A model generated the notes under the pieces. The model had not been told where the DNA came from. It worked only from the letters and a program-made list of their open reading frames with translations, and searched no databases. Shown here piece by piece: positions 24,307 to 33,361 of a stretch of 64,000 nt of DNA (the first letter of the stretch is position 1; each line of letters opens with the position of its first letter). Position numbers and translations under genes: made by a program. Where the stretch lies: contig JAEWHP010000012.1 in assembly GCA_023387735.1 (NCBI GenBank), positions 248,001-312,000 on the forward strand. Reading direction: 5' to 3'. The DNA comes from Pseudomonadota bacterium. Its GTDB lineage: Bacteria; Pseudomonadota; Alphaproteobacteria; Rhizobiales; Xanthobacteraceae.

Positions 24307-25536
24307 ATGCTTTCGACACTACGGACCGCCGCATTTTCGGCGGCGGTCACCGCTATTGCTTTCACCCCCGGCAACGCCCTCGCCCAGAAGAAATACGATA
24401 CCGGCGCGAACGATACCGAGATCAAGATCGGAAATATCATCCCCTACAGCGGACCCGCCTCCGCCTATGGCTTGATCGGCAAGACCGAAGAAGCCTACTT
24501 CAAGATGATCAACGACAAGGGCGGCATCAACGGGCGCAAGGTCAATTTCGTCAGCTATGACGACGCCTACAGCCCGCCGAAGGCGGTGGAGCAGGTCCGC
24601 AAGCTGGTCGAGAGCGACGAAGTGCTCGTCGTGTTCAACCCGCTCGGCACTCCGTCAAATACAGCGATCCAGAAATACCTGAATGGCAAGAAGATCCCGC
24701 AGCTCTTCGTCGCCACCGGCGCCACCAAGTGGAACGATCCGAAGGGCTTCCCCTGGACCATCGGCTGGCAGCCGAGCTACCAGAGCGAAGCGCAGATCTA
24801 TGCGAAGTTCCTGCTGAAGGAAAAGCCGGACGCCAGGATCGCGATCCTCTATCAGAACGACGACTTCGGCAAAGACTACCTCAAGGGCACCAAGGACGGA
24901 CTGGGGACCAAGGCTTCCTCGATGATCATCATGGAGGAAAGCTACGAGATCTCGGAGCCGACCATCGACTCCCACATCGTCAAGATCAAGGCCGCCAATC
25001 CGGACGTGTTGCTGATCTATGCAACGCCGAAGTTCGCCGCGCAGACCATCAAGAGGACCGCCGAACTGGGCTGGAAGCCGATGCAGATCATGACCAACGT
25101 GTCGGCCTCGGTCGGCGCGGTGATGCAGCCGGCCGGCTTTGACAATGCCCAGGGCGTGCTTTCCGCGGCTTACGCCAAGGACGCTGCCGACGCACAGTGG
25201 AAGAGCGATCCCGGCATGGTGAAGTGGAGCGAGTTCATCGACAAGTACATGCCGGGTGCCGACCGCACCGACAGCGCACTTGTCTACGGCTACGGCGCGG
25301 CGCAGACCCTGGCCAAGGTGCTGGAAATGTGCGGCGATGACCTCTCCCGGGCCAACGTGATGAAGCAGGCGGCGAGCCTGAAGGACTTCGTGCCGGACAC
25401 GCTGTTGCCGGGCGTGAAGATCAATACCTCGGCCAGCGATTTCGCACCCATCAGCCAGTTGCAGATGCAGCGCTTCAAGGGCGAGAAGTGGGAACTGTTC
25501 GGCAAGATCATCAGCGGTGACGTCGCCTCTCAGTAA
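24307..25536 (+). CDS. ABC transporter substrate-binding protein, LivJ/K-type (first of three paralogues)
   Basis: 409-residue periplasmic type-I binding protein. A signal peptide ends about residue 25 (TPGNALAQ before KKYDTGANDTEIKIGN). The Peripla_BP_6 fold is shown by GNIIPYSGPASAYG, INGRKVNFVSYDDAYSPPKA and YQNDDFGKDYLKG. An aggagatact ribosome site precedes ATG 24307. It lies directly after livM and before two close paralogues. By eye it is clearly the most diverged of the three. Substrate class (amino acid, amide or carboxylate) cannot be read from the sequence. Confidence 0.92.
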   Translation: MLSTLRTAAFSAAVTAIAFTPGNALAQKKYDTGANDTEIKIGNIIPYSGPASAYGLIGKTEEAYFKMINDKGGINGRKVNFVSYDDAYSPPKAVEQVRKLVESDEVLVVFNPLGTPSNTAIQKYLNGKKIPQLFVATGATKWNDPKGFPWTIGWQPSYQSEAQIYAKFLLKEKPDARIAILYQNDDFGKDYLKGTKDGLGTKASSMIIMEESYEISEPTIDSHIVKIKAANPDVLLIYATPKFAAQTIKRTAELGWKPMQIMTNVSASVGAVMQPAGFDNAQGVLSAAYAKDAADAQWKSDPGMVKWSEFIDKYMPGADRTDSALVYGYGAAQTLAKVLEMCGDDLSRANVMKQAASLKDFVPDTLLPGVKINTSASDFAPISQLQMQRFKGEKWELFGKIISGDVASQ

Positions 25537-25557
25537 GACCGCTATCTAAGCGAGCAG

Positions 25558-25591
25558 AAAGCCTTCGCGACGCGAGTCGCGGAGGCTTTTT
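25558..25591 (+). terminator. Rho-independent terminator after first binding protein
   Basis: Stem gccttcgcgac / gtcgcggaggc with a gcga loop and one G-T pair, followed by TTTTT. It begins 22 bases after the stop. Confidence 0.8.
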
Positions 25592-25673
25592 GCTGGGCGC
25601 GTCATGGGCCGGCAAGCCGCCTGCGGCGAGTTCATCATTAATATTCCGCAACGCGGCACACCAAATCCCCACC

Positions 25674-25701
25674 GCCCCGCGACACCATCGCGGGGCTTTT
25701 T
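25674..25701 (+). terminator. Second terminator-like hairpin in the same gap
   Basis: Perfect 9-bp stem gccccgcga / tcgcggggc with a five-base loop followed by TTTTTG. It lies 104 bases upstream of the second binding protein, so it may end a short transcript or act as an attenuator of readthrough into that gene. Confidence 0.75.
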
Positions 25702-25804
25702 GTTGCTGGATGGCGCCGAAAGGTATTCAATACCCCTCAAGAGCCGCAAAGCGCTCCTGACACAACAACACCGACACATTCACCGATCCTAGGGAGATCA
25801 AAAG

Positions 25805-27034
25805 ATGCTCGTTAACAACTTGCGCTTGGGAGCCCTTTCGGCTGCCCTCGCATTGCTTGCTGCAAGCAGCAGCGGCGCGCTTGCGCAGAAGAAGTACGAC
25901 ACTGGCGCATCCGATACTGAAATCAAGATTGGCAACATCATGCCCTACAGCGGTCCCGCTTCCGCTTACGGCGTGATCGGCAAGACCGAAGAGGCCTATT
26001 TCAGAAAGATCAATGCCGAGGGCGGCATCAACGGCCGCAAGATCAACTTCATCAGCTATGACGACGCCTACAGCCCGCCGAAGACCGTGGAGCAGGCCCG
26101 CAAGCTGGTCGAGAGCGACGAAGTGCTCGTCGTCTTCAATCCGCTCGGCACGCCGCCGAACACCGCGATCCAGAAATACATGAACTCGAAGAAGGTGCCG
26201 CAACTCTTCGTTGCCACCGGCGCCACCAAATGGAACGACCCCAAGGACTTCCCCTGGACGATCGGCTGGCAGCCCAACTACCAGAGCGAGTCGCAGATCT
26301 ACGCCAAGTACATCCTGAAGAACCATCCGAACGCCAAGATCGGCATCCTCTACCAGAACGATGACTACGGTAAGGACTACCTGAAGGGCTTCAAGGACGG
26401 GCTCGGCGCCAAGGGCGCATCGATGATCGTGCTCGAGGAAAGCTACGAAGTTTCCCAGCCGACCATCGACTCCCACATCGTCAAGCTGAAATCCAGCGGC
26501 GCCGACGTCTTCTTCAACATCACCACGCCGAAGTTCGCGGCGCAGGCGATCAAGAAGAACGCGGAGATCGGCTGGAAGCCGCTGCACTTCCTCAACAACG
26601 TCTCGGCCTCGATCGGCAGTGTCATGAAGCCGGCCGGCTTCGAGAACGGCCAGGACATAATCTCGTCGGCCTACCTGAAGGACCCGACCGACAAGCAGTG
26701 GGACAAGGACGCCGGGATGATCGCCTGGAACCAGTTCCTGGATAAGTATTATCCTGAAGCCAACCGCGCGGACGCCTCGGTGATGTACGCCTATACCGTC
26801 GCCCAGGGCCTCGTGCACGTCCTGAAGGCCTGCGGCGACGACCTGACGCGCGCCAACGTGATGAAGCAGGCGGCCAGCATCAAGGGCCTCGAACTCGGCG
26901 GCCTGCTGCCGGGAATCAAGGTTAACACCTCGGCGACGGACTTCGCGCCGATCTCTCAGCTACAGCTCATGAAGTTCAAGGGCGACACCTGGGAACGCTT
27001 CGGCGAAATCCTATCGGGTGATGTCGGCGGCTAG
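25805..27034 (+). CDS. ABC transporter substrate-binding protein, LivJ/K-type (second paralogue)
   Basis: 409 residues with a signal peptide ending near ASSSGALAQ. The mature part begins KKYDTGASDTEIKIGNIMPY and is very close to the third paralogue, differing mainly in the signal peptide and scattered surface positions. Ribosome site agggagatc lies 7-9 bases before the ATG. Terminators on both sides make it a separately transcribed unit, which suggests expression independent of the permease operon. Confidence 0.92.
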   Translation: MLVNNLRLGALSAALALLAASSSGALAQKKYDTGASDTEIKIGNIMPYSGPASAYGVIGKTEEAYFRKINAEGGINGRKINFISYDDAYSPPKTVEQARKLVESDEVLVVFNPLGTPPNTAIQKYMNSKKVPQLFVATGATKWNDPKDFPWTIGWQPNYQSESQIYAKYILKNHPNAKIGILYQNDDYGKDYLKGFKDGLGAKGASMIVLEESYEVSQPTIDSHIVKLKSSGADVFFNITTPKFAAQAIKKNAEIGWKPLHFLNNVSASIGSVMKPAGFENGQDIISSAYLKDPTDKQWDKDAGMIAWNQFLDKYYPEANRADASVMYAYTVAQGLVHVLKACGDDLTRANVMKQAASIKGLELGGLLPGIKVNTSATDFAPISQLQLMKFKGDTWERFGEILSGDVGG

Positions 27035-27063
27035 CGCCTCAACGCCTGTCTACTAAAGAAGCA

Positions 27064-27090
27064 GCCCCTGCGGCTTTGCCGCAGGGGCTT
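27064..27090 (+). terminator. Terminator-like hairpin after second binding protein
   Basis: Perfect 11-bp stem gcccctgcggc / gccgcaggggc with a three-base loop, but the following T-run is weak (ttactgttg). Confidence 0.65.
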
Positions 27091-27190
27091 ACTGTTGTGG
27101 GGCTTCCGGCAAGATGGTAAGCACGCGACGTAAAAAGAGCTTCATTCAAGAGGCCGCGACCATTGTTTAAATGAAAAGGGAGAGACAGAA

Positions 27191-28417
27191 ATGTCCACAA
27201 TCAAAAAACTGGCGGTTGTATCGGCGGCGTTTGGATTACTCGCGGCATCTTCGAGCATCGTGTTCGCGCAAAAGAAATACGATCCCGGCGCGAGCGATAC
27301 CGAAATCAAGATCGGCAACATCATGCCCTACAGCGGTCCGGCGTCCGCCTATGGCGTGATCGGCAAGACCGAAGAGGCCTACTTCAAGAAGATCAACGCC
27401 GAGGGCGGCATCAACGGCCGCAAGATCAATTTCATCAGCTATGACGACGCCTACAGTCCGCCGAAGACGGTCGAGCAGGCGCGCAAGCTGGTTGAAAGCG
27501 ATGAAGTCCTCCTCGTGTTCAACCCGCTGGGTACGCCGCCGAACACGGCGATCCAGAAATACCTCAACAGCAAGAAGGTTCCGCAGCTGTTCGTCGCGAC
27601 CGGCGCCACCAAGTGGAACGACCCGAAGAACTTCCCCTGGACGATGGGCTGGCAGCCCAACTACCAGAGCGAAACCGTCATCTACGCCAAGTACATCCTG
27701 AAGAATTTTCCGAATGCCAAGATCGGCATCCTCTACCAGAACGACGACTACGGTAAGGACTATCTGAAAGGCTTCAAGGACGGGCTGGGCGCCAAGGGCG
27801 CATCGATGATCGTTGCGGAGGAAAGCTACGAAGTTTCCCAGCCGACGATCGATTCCCATATCGTCAAGCTGAAAGCGTCAGGCGCTGACGTGTTCATGAA
27901 CATCACCACGCCGAAATTTGCGGCGCAGGCGATCAAGAAGAACCACGAGATCGGCTGGAAGCCCACTCACTTCCTCAACAACGTCTCGGCCTCGATTGGC
28001 GCCGTCATGAAGCCCGCCGGTTTCGAAGCCAGCCAGGGCATCATCTCCTCGGCCTACCTCAAGGACACGTCCGACCCTCAGTGGAAGGACGACGCCGGCA
28101 TGAAGGCCTTCGACGAATTCCTGACGAAGTATTTCCCGGAAGGTAACCGGATCGATGGCGGAGTGATGTTTGGTTATACCGTTGCCCAGGGACTTGTTCA
28201 CGTCCTCAAGGCTAGCGGTGATAATCTGACGCGTGAAAACGTCATGAAGCAGGCCGCCAACATCAAGGGCCTTGAGCTGGGTGGCCTGCTGCCCGGCATC
28301 AAGGTCAACACCAGCCCGACCGACTTCGCTCCGATTTCGCAGGTCCAGTTGCAGAAGTTCAAGGGCGAAGCGTGGGAATTGTTTGGCGAGGTCCTGAGCG
28401 GAGACGTGGGCGGTTAA
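27191..28417 (+). CDS. ABC transporter substrate-binding protein, LivJ/K-type (third paralogue)
   Basis: 408 residues. The signal peptide ends near SSIVFAQ and the mature protein begins KKYDPGASDTEIKIGNIMPY. It is a near twin of the second paralogue over its whole length. The start has the ribosome site gggagagaca. A strong terminator follows. Three such genes downstream of one permease set suggests that alternative binding proteins share one membrane complex, widening substrate range or tuning affinity. Confidence 0.92.
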   Translation: MSTIKKLAVVSAAFGLLAASSSIVFAQKKYDPGASDTEIKIGNIMPYSGPASAYGVIGKTEEAYFKKINAEGGINGRKINFISYDDAYSPPKTVEQARKLVESDEVLLVFNPLGTPPNTAIQKYLNSKKVPQLFVATGATKWNDPKNFPWTMGWQPNYQSETVIYAKYILKNFPNAKIGILYQNDDYGKDYLKGFKDGLGAKGASMIVAEESYEVSQPTIDSHIVKLKASGADVFMNITTPKFAAQAIKKNHEIGWKPTHFLNNVSASIGAVMKPAGFEASQGIISSAYLKDTSDPQWKDDAGMKAFDEFLTKYFPEGNRIDGGVMFGYTVAQGLVHVLKASGDNLTRENVMKQAANIKGLELGGLLPGIKVNTSPTDFAPISQVQLQKFKGEAWELFGEVLSGDVGG

Positions 28418-28456
28418 CTGTTCAGAGAAGAGACAGCCCGTTCGCGGGCCAAGCAG

Positions 28457-28490
28457 CCCCCGCAGGAACATCCTGCGGGGGTTTTCTTTT
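28457..28490 (+). terminator. Strong Rho-independent terminator
   Basis: Perfect 11-bp stem cccccgcagga / tcctgcggggg with an aca loop, followed by TTTTCTTTT. It ends the binding-protein unit. Confidence 0.88.
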
Positions 28491-28547
28491 GCAGCGATTG
28501 GATGGATAACCTGAACTCCTGTCCGTACTGCAGTTCAGTTGCAAGCC

Positions 28548-29834
28548 ATGACCGACCGACGTCCCCTCCTGCGTGCGATCTTCGATGCGGCCGTTGCAGC
28601 CGCGCATCCTGACGTCGTGCTGTCGGCGCATCTGCGCCCGGCGCCGAAAGGCCGGGTGATTTGCCTTGCCGCCGGCAAGGGCGCGGCGGCAATGGCAGCC
28701 GCGGCCGAGCGGCATTATCTCGACGCGCTCGGGCTCGACCCGGCTCGGCTGACTGGCATTGCCACCACTCGTCACGGCCACGGCGTGCCGACGCGGCGTA
28801 TCAGGGTGATCGAGGCCGGCCACCCCGTGCCCGACGAAGCGGGGCTAAAAGCCGCCGACGACACGCTGCGTCTAGCGGCCGAGGCGACCGCGGACGACCT
28901 GCTGCTGGTGCTGCTGTCCGGCGGCGGTTCGGCGAACTGGATCGCACCGGTCGAGGGCGTTTCGTTCGCGCAGAAGCAGCAGGTGAACCGCGCGCTGTTG
29001 CGCTCGGGCGCGCCGATCGGCGAGATGAACGTCGTCCGCAAGCACCTGTCGCGAATCAAGGGCGGCCGCCTGGCCCGCTCGGGACAACGCGCCGAAATCG
29101 TCACGCTGGCGATATCAGACGTTCCGCACGACGACCCGTCGGCGATTGCATCAGGACCGACGGTGCCGGATCCCACGACGCTGGCCGACGCCCGCGCGCT
29201 GGTGGCAAAGTATGATCTCGCGATCGACGACGCCGTCAAACGCGCGCTCGAGGATCCCAGGAACGAAAGCTGCAAGCCGGGCGACCCCGCCTTCGCACGC
29301 GCGCAATTCGAACTGATCGCAAAGCCGAAGGCTTCGCTCGATGCCGCGATCAAAGTCGCACGCGATGCCGGATACGAGGTGATCGGCCTTGGCGCCGACC
29401 TTGAAGGCGAAGCGCGCGATGTCGCCGCCGACCATGCGCGGATGGCGCTGCAGGCGCGGAGCGAGGGCAAGCGTACGGCCATCGTCTCTGGCGGCGAACT
29501 CACCGTAACCGTCCGCGGCAACGGCCGCGGCGGCCCCAACCAGGAATATGCGCTGGCGCTGGCTGACCTGCTGAAGGACACGCCCGGCGTCGCGGCGCTG
29601 GCGGCCGACACCGACGGCGCCGACGGCGGCGCAGGTAGCGCTTCCGACCCGGCCGGCGCGATGATCGATCAAGCCACGTTTACCAAAATGAAGTCGCTCG
29701 GCCTCGATCCGGCGGCCTATCTCGCCAACAACGACGCCACCGCGTTCTTTTCGGCCACCGGCGATCTCGTTCTGACCGGCCCGACGCTGACCAACGTCAA
29801 CGACGTCAGGGTGATCTTGGTGGACCCGAGCTAG
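28548..29834 (+). CDS. Glycerate 2-kinase (MOFRL/GckA-TtuD family)
   Basis: 428-residue type-2 glycerate kinase, which phosphorylates D-glycerate to 2-phosphoglycerate in the serine cycle and in tartrate or glyoxylate use. Landmarks are RVICLAAGKGAAAMA, EAGHPVPDE, LLLVLLSGGGSANWIAP, NVVRKHLSRIKGGRLAR, and the MOFRL C-terminal domain RGNGRGGPNQEYALALADLL with ADTDGADG. ATG 28548 is chosen over a TTG nine bases upstream. It stands alone after the ABC genes. Older annotations call such proteins hydroxypyruvate reductase. Confidence 0.9.
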   Translation: MTDRRPLLRAIFDAAVAAAHPDVVLSAHLRPAPKGRVICLAAGKGAAAMAAAAERHYLDALGLDPARLTGIATTRHGHGVPTRRIRVIEAGHPVPDEAGLKAADDTLRLAAEATADDLLLVLLSGGGSANWIAPVEGVSFAQKQQVNRALLRSGAPIGEMNVVRKHLSRIKGGRLARSGQRAEIVTLAISDVPHDDPSAIASGPTVPDPTTLADARALVAKYDLAIDDAVKRALEDPRNESCKPGDPAFARAQFELIAKPKASLDAAIKVARDAGYEVIGLGADLEGEARDVAADHARMALQARSEGKRTAIVSGGELTVTVRGNGRGGPNQEYALALADLLKDTPGVAALAADTDGADGGAGSASDPAGAMIDQATFTKMKSLGLDPAAYLANNDATAFFSATGDLVLTGPTLTNVNDVRVILVDPS

Positions 29835-29867
29835 GGCCGATTCCAATTCGATGGCCGCAGCAGGCGA

Positions 29868-30386
29868 TCAGAATTCGGTTGCGATTTTCGACAGCATTTC
29901 CAGCAGCGCGACGCGATTGGACGGACCAAGCAGCGCGTTCAGCCGCGCCTCATGCTTGGTAGCGACGAGCTTCTTGGCGCGCGTCAGCACCGCCCTGCCC
30001 TTGTCGGTCAGGACCAGGATGTGGGAGCGGCGATCGTTGGTCGAACGCATCCTTGTGCAGAGATCCCGGCTTTCCAGCGCATCCAGCATCGACACGAAGT
30101 TCGGCCGGAGGATGCCGAGCGTATTGGCGATCTCGGTCTGGTTACGGCCCGGATTCCGGTCGAGCAGCAGCAGCACAGAGAACTGCGCTGGGGTCAGTTG
30201 CAGCGGGGCGACGCAGCGCAGGAAGTCTTCGAACACCTTCAGCTGTGCGCGCTTGAGGGAATATCCGAGCAGTTCGGCGAGTTCGCCCATCTGCAGCGCG
30301 GTGCCTTCCGTCCCGCTATCGACGGATTCCTTGCCGCCGGCACGGGAAGACTTGACGGCATCGGTCGCTGCCTTGGAAACTGTCAT
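29868..30386 (-). CDS. couR: MarR-family transcriptional regulator, CouR-like
   Basis: 172 residues. A long hydrophilic N-terminus (about 30 residues) leads into the MarR fold. The winged-helix part is LTPAQFSVLLLLDRNPGRNQ, then TEIANTLGILRPNFVSMLDA (recognition helix) and the wing RSTNDRRSHILVLTDKGRAV. It is divergent from the ABC operon at 30552 and heads a p-coumarate island. In R. palustris a MarR protein, CouR, represses the p-coumarate genes and releases DNA on binding p-coumaroyl-CoA; the assignment here rests on family and context. An AT-rich inverted repeat lies between it and the ABC operon. Confidence 0.78.
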   Translation of the reverse strand: MTVSKAATDAVKSSRAGGKESVDSGTEGTALQMGELAELLGYSLKRAQLKVFEDFLRCVAPLQLTPAQFSVLLLLDRNPGRNQTEIANTLGILRPNFVSMLDALESRDLCTRMRSTNDRRSHILVLTDKGRAVLTRAKKLVATKHEARLNALLGPSNRVALLEMLSKIATEF

Positions 30387-30439
30387 CCGTTGAGGCCCGT
30401 CATCCCGAAATAGGTCCGCCCGCAGCTGGCCTTGATGTT

Positions 30440-30473
30440 ATATTTGATAATTGTTATTGATTATATCAAATAT
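30440..30473. promoter_or_regulatory. Candidate MarR/CouR operator (10+10 bp inverted repeat)
   Basis: ATATTTGATA and TATCAAATAT form a perfect inverted repeat separated by 14 bases, inside an AT-rich island in otherwise GC-rich DNA. It lies between the divergent MarR gene and the ABC operon. The flanking GTTATATTTGATAA and an internal TTGATTATATCAA palindrome resemble the boxes upstream of couA, the TRAP operon and pobA. Confidence 0.6.
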
Positions 30474-30551
30474 CGGCGACTTTCAACTGCCGAGATGGGG
30501 ACAGCCGGCTGACCTAGGTCGAGACCGGCGACGCCGAGGGGAGCGCCGGTC

Positions 30552-31592
30552 TTGAATACGACGATCATGCTGTTCCTTGTGCAGGACGGCATCACCAACG
30601 GTGCGATCTATGCGCTGCTCGGGCTTGCCCTGGTGCTGGTGTTCGCCGTAACCCGCGTCATCCTGATTCCGCAAGGCGAATTCGTTACTTTCGGCGCGCT
30701 GAGCTACGCCGTGCTGGCAACCGGCAAAGTGCCGGGCACCGCATGGCTGGCCATTGCGATGGGCGTGGTGGCCTTTGCGCTCGACCTGTTCGACGCCAGG
30801 CGATCGCTGAGGCTTACGCGAGTGGCACGCTCGTTTGCACTCAACATCATCCTGCCGGCCGCGATCCTCGCGCTGACTTACGCGCTCGCCGGCCCCACGA
30901 CGCCGATCGCGGTCAACATCGTGCTGTCGCTGCTGATCGTCGCGGCGATCGGACTGTTCCTCTACCGTATCGCGTTCCAGCCGCTCGCCCACACCTCGGT
31001 GCTGGTGCTGCTGATCGCCTCCGTCGGCAGCCATCTCGCGCTGCAGGGGCTCGGGCTCGTGTTCTTCGGCGCCGAGGGCCTGCGCGGACCGGCGCTGTCG
31101 AGCGCGGCGCTGACGATCGGACCGCTGCGCTTCACCGGCCAGAGCCTCGCGGTTTACGGGCTGACGATCGCCTTCATCGTCGCGCTGTGGCTGTTCTTCG
31201 GCTTCACGCTGATGGGCAAGGCGCTGCGCGCGACCGCTGTCAACCGGCTCGGCGCCCGCCTCGTCGGCATCCGCACCACGCTGTCGGGACAGATCGCCTT
31301 CCTGCTCGCTTCGGTGATCGGTGCGATTTCCGGAATCCTGATCGTGCCGATCACCACGCTCTACTACGACACAGGTTTCCTGATCGGCCTGAAGGGCTTC
31401 ATCGCCGCGATCATCGGCGGGCTGGTCAGCTATCCGCTGACCGCGGTGGCTGCGTTGATCGTCGGCTGCGTCGAAGCCTTCTCCTCGTTCTACGCCAGCA
31501 ACTTCAAGGAGGTCATCGTCTTCACGCTGATCATTCCCGTGCTGGTGCTGCGTTCGCTGGCGGCGCCGGCGGTCGAGGAGGAGAAGGACTGA
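30552..31592 (+). CDS. ABC transporter permease, LivH-type (aromatic-acid importer)
   Basis: 346-residue membrane permease, about 50 residues longer than the LivH at 22342 because of an extra hydrophilic loop near residues 70-95. NGAIYALLGLALVLVFAVTR and LIPQGEFVTFGALSYAVL match the LivH start. The TTG at 30552 is chosen since aggggag lies 8 bases upstream, whereas the next ATG (30567) would be 23 bases away. The stop overlaps the next start by one base. By position it corresponds to a subunit of the CouPSTU phenylpropanoid importer. Confidence 0.85.
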   Translation: MNTTIMLFLVQDGITNGAIYALLGLALVLVFAVTRVILIPQGEFVTFGALSYAVLATGKVPGTAWLAIAMGVVAFALDLFDARRSLRLTRVARSFALNIILPAAILALTYALAGPTTPIAVNIVLSLLIVAAIGLFLYRIAFQPLAHTSVLVLLIASVGSHLALQGLGLVFFGAEGLRGPALSSAALTIGPLRFTGQSLAVYGLTIAFIVALWLFFGFTLMGKALRATAVNRLGARLVGIRTTLSGQIAFLLASVIGAISGILIVPITTLYYDTGFLIGLKGFIAAIIGGLVSYPLTAVAALIVGCVEAFSSFYASNFKEVIVFTLIIPVLVLRSLAAPAVEEEKD

Positions 31593-33361
31593 TGGCTCAG
31601 CGGCTTCCCCTCATTGTCTTCGCGCTGGTCATGGCGGCGATCCCGTTCATCCCGGGCGTGCCGCCGTTCTGGATCGTGCTGCTCAACAATATCGGCCTCG
31701 CAGCCCTGGTGGCGATGGGGCTCGTGATTCTCACCGGCGTCGGCGGCCTCACTTCGTTCGGCCAGGCCGCCTTCTGCGGCTTCGGCGCCTATACCACCGC
31801 GGTGCTGACGACGGCCTATGGCGTTTCGCCATGGCTGACGCTGCCGCTGTCACTGCTGGTCAGCGGCATCGCCGCCGTGGTGCTCGGCATCGTCACGGTG
31901 CGGCTGTCAGGGCACTATCTGCCGCTCGGCACCATCGCCTGGGGCATCGGGCTTTTTTATCTTTTCAGCAAGCTCGAATTCCTCGGCCGCAACGACGGCA
32001 TATCGGGCATTCCGCCGCTCTCGATCGGCAATTTCCGCATGCTCGATCCCGGCACGATCTACTTCGCGATCTGGATCGCCGTACTCGTCTCGGCCTTGCT
32101 GACCATGAACCTGCTCGACTCCCGCACCGGCCGCGCCATCCGCGCGCTGCGACGCGGCCATATCGCCGGCGAAGCGTTCGGCGTGCAAACGCCGCGCGCC
32201 AAGCTCCTGGTGTTCGTCTATGCGGCGGTGCTGGCCGGCCTGTCCGGCTGGCTCTACGCGCATTTCCAGCGCGCCGCCAACCCGACGCCGTTCGGCGCGC
32301 ATGCCGGCATCGAGTATCTCTTCATCGCCGTGGTCGGCGGCGCCGGCTACGTCTGGGGCGCGGTGCTGGGCGCGGGCATTGTCGTGATCCTGAAGGAGAT
32401 CCTGCAGAGCTATTTGCCGTATGTGTTCGGCGGCCAGAGCCAGCTCGAGACCATCGTGTTCGGTATCCTGCTCGTCGTGCTGCTGCAATTGGCGCCGACC
32501 GGCGTCTGGCCCTGGCTGATGTCGCGGCTGCCGTTCAAGCCGGCGCGCAAGGTAACCGACACCTCGCTTCCTCCCGCCACCCGTGTGCGCGCGCCCGCCT
32601 CCCCCGCGACGCTGTTGCAGATCGACAAGGCGCGCAAGCAGTTCGGCGGCGTCATTGCGGTCAACGATGTCTCGTTCGAGGTGCAGGCCCGCGAGATCGT
32701 CGCCCTGATCGGGCCCAACGGCGCCGGCAAGAGCACGACGTTCAACCTGATCACGGGCGTGCTGACGACGACCGGCGGCACCATCACTGTGCTCGGCAAC
32801 AAGGTCGACAACGCGCCGCCGCAGGAGGTCGTCAAGCTCGGCGTCGCCCGCACCTTCCAGCACGTCAAGCTGGTGCCTGACATGACCGTGCTGGAGAACG
32901 TCGCGATCGGCGCGCATCTGCGCGGCCACGCCGGCGCGATCGCCAGCATGTTCCGGCTCGACCGCGCCGACGAGGCGAAATTGCTCGCCGAAGCCGCGCG
33001 CCAGATCGAGCGCGTCGGCCTCGGCGACCAGATCGACCAGCTGGCGGGGAGCCTCTCGCTCGGCCAGCAGCGCATCGTCGAGATCGCACGCGCATTGTGC
33101 GTCGACCCGTTGCTATTGCTGCTCGATGAGCCGGCCGCGGGCTTGCGGCACATGGAGAAGCAGCGGCTTGCCGCCCTCCTCCGTCAACTGCGCGATGGCG
33201 GCATGTCGGTGCTGCTGGTCGAGCACGACATGGGCTTCGTGATGGATCTCGCCGACCGCGTCGTGGTGCTGGATTTCGGCACCAAGATCGCCGAGGGCAC
33301 GCCGGCTGCGATCAAATCCAATCCGGACGTGATCAAGGCCTATCTCGGAGCCACCGCATGA
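31592..33361 (+). CDS. Fused LivM permease-LivG ATPase of ABC importer
   Basis: 589 residues combining two subunits that are separate in the liv system at 20.8-24.2 kb. Residues about 1-310 are a LivM-type permease (LVILTGVGGLTSFGQAAFCG, then ALRRGHIAGEAFGVQTPRAK). A ~25-residue hydrophilic linker rich in Pro, Ala and Arg follows, then a LivG-type ATPase from about 340 with Walker A GPNGAGKSTTFN, signature SLSLGQQRIVEIARALC, Walker B LLLLDEPAAGL and LLVEHDMGFVMDLADRVVVL. It overlaps the neighbours on both sides, so the operon is tightly coupled. Confidence 0.92.
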   Translation: MAQRLPLIVFALVMAAIPFIPGVPPFWIVLLNNIGLAALVAMGLVILTGVGGLTSFGQAAFCGFGAYTTAVLTTAYGVSPWLTLPLSLLVSGIAAVVLGIVTVRLSGHYLPLGTIAWGIGLFYLFSKLEFLGRNDGISGIPPLSIGNFRMLDPGTIYFAIWIAVLVSALLTMNLLDSRTGRAIRALRRGHIAGEAFGVQTPRAKLLVFVYAAVLAGLSGWLYAHFQRAANPTPFGAHAGIEYLFIAVVGGAGYVWGAVLGAGIVVILKEILQSYLPYVFGGQSQLETIVFGILLVVLLQLAPTGVWPWLMSRLPFKPARKVTDTSLPPATRVRAPASPATLLQIDKARKQFGGVIAVNDVSFEVQAREIVALIGPNGAGKSTTFNLITGVLTTTGGTITVLGNKVDNAPPQEVVKLGVARTFQHVKLVPDMTVLENVAIGAHLRGHAGAIASMFRLDRADEAKLLAEAARQIERVGLGDQIDQLAGSLSLGQQRIVEIARALCVDPLLLLLDEPAAGLRHMEKQRLAALLRQLRDGGMSVLLVEHDMGFVMDLADRVVVLDFGTKIAEGTPAAIKSNPDVIKAYLGATA

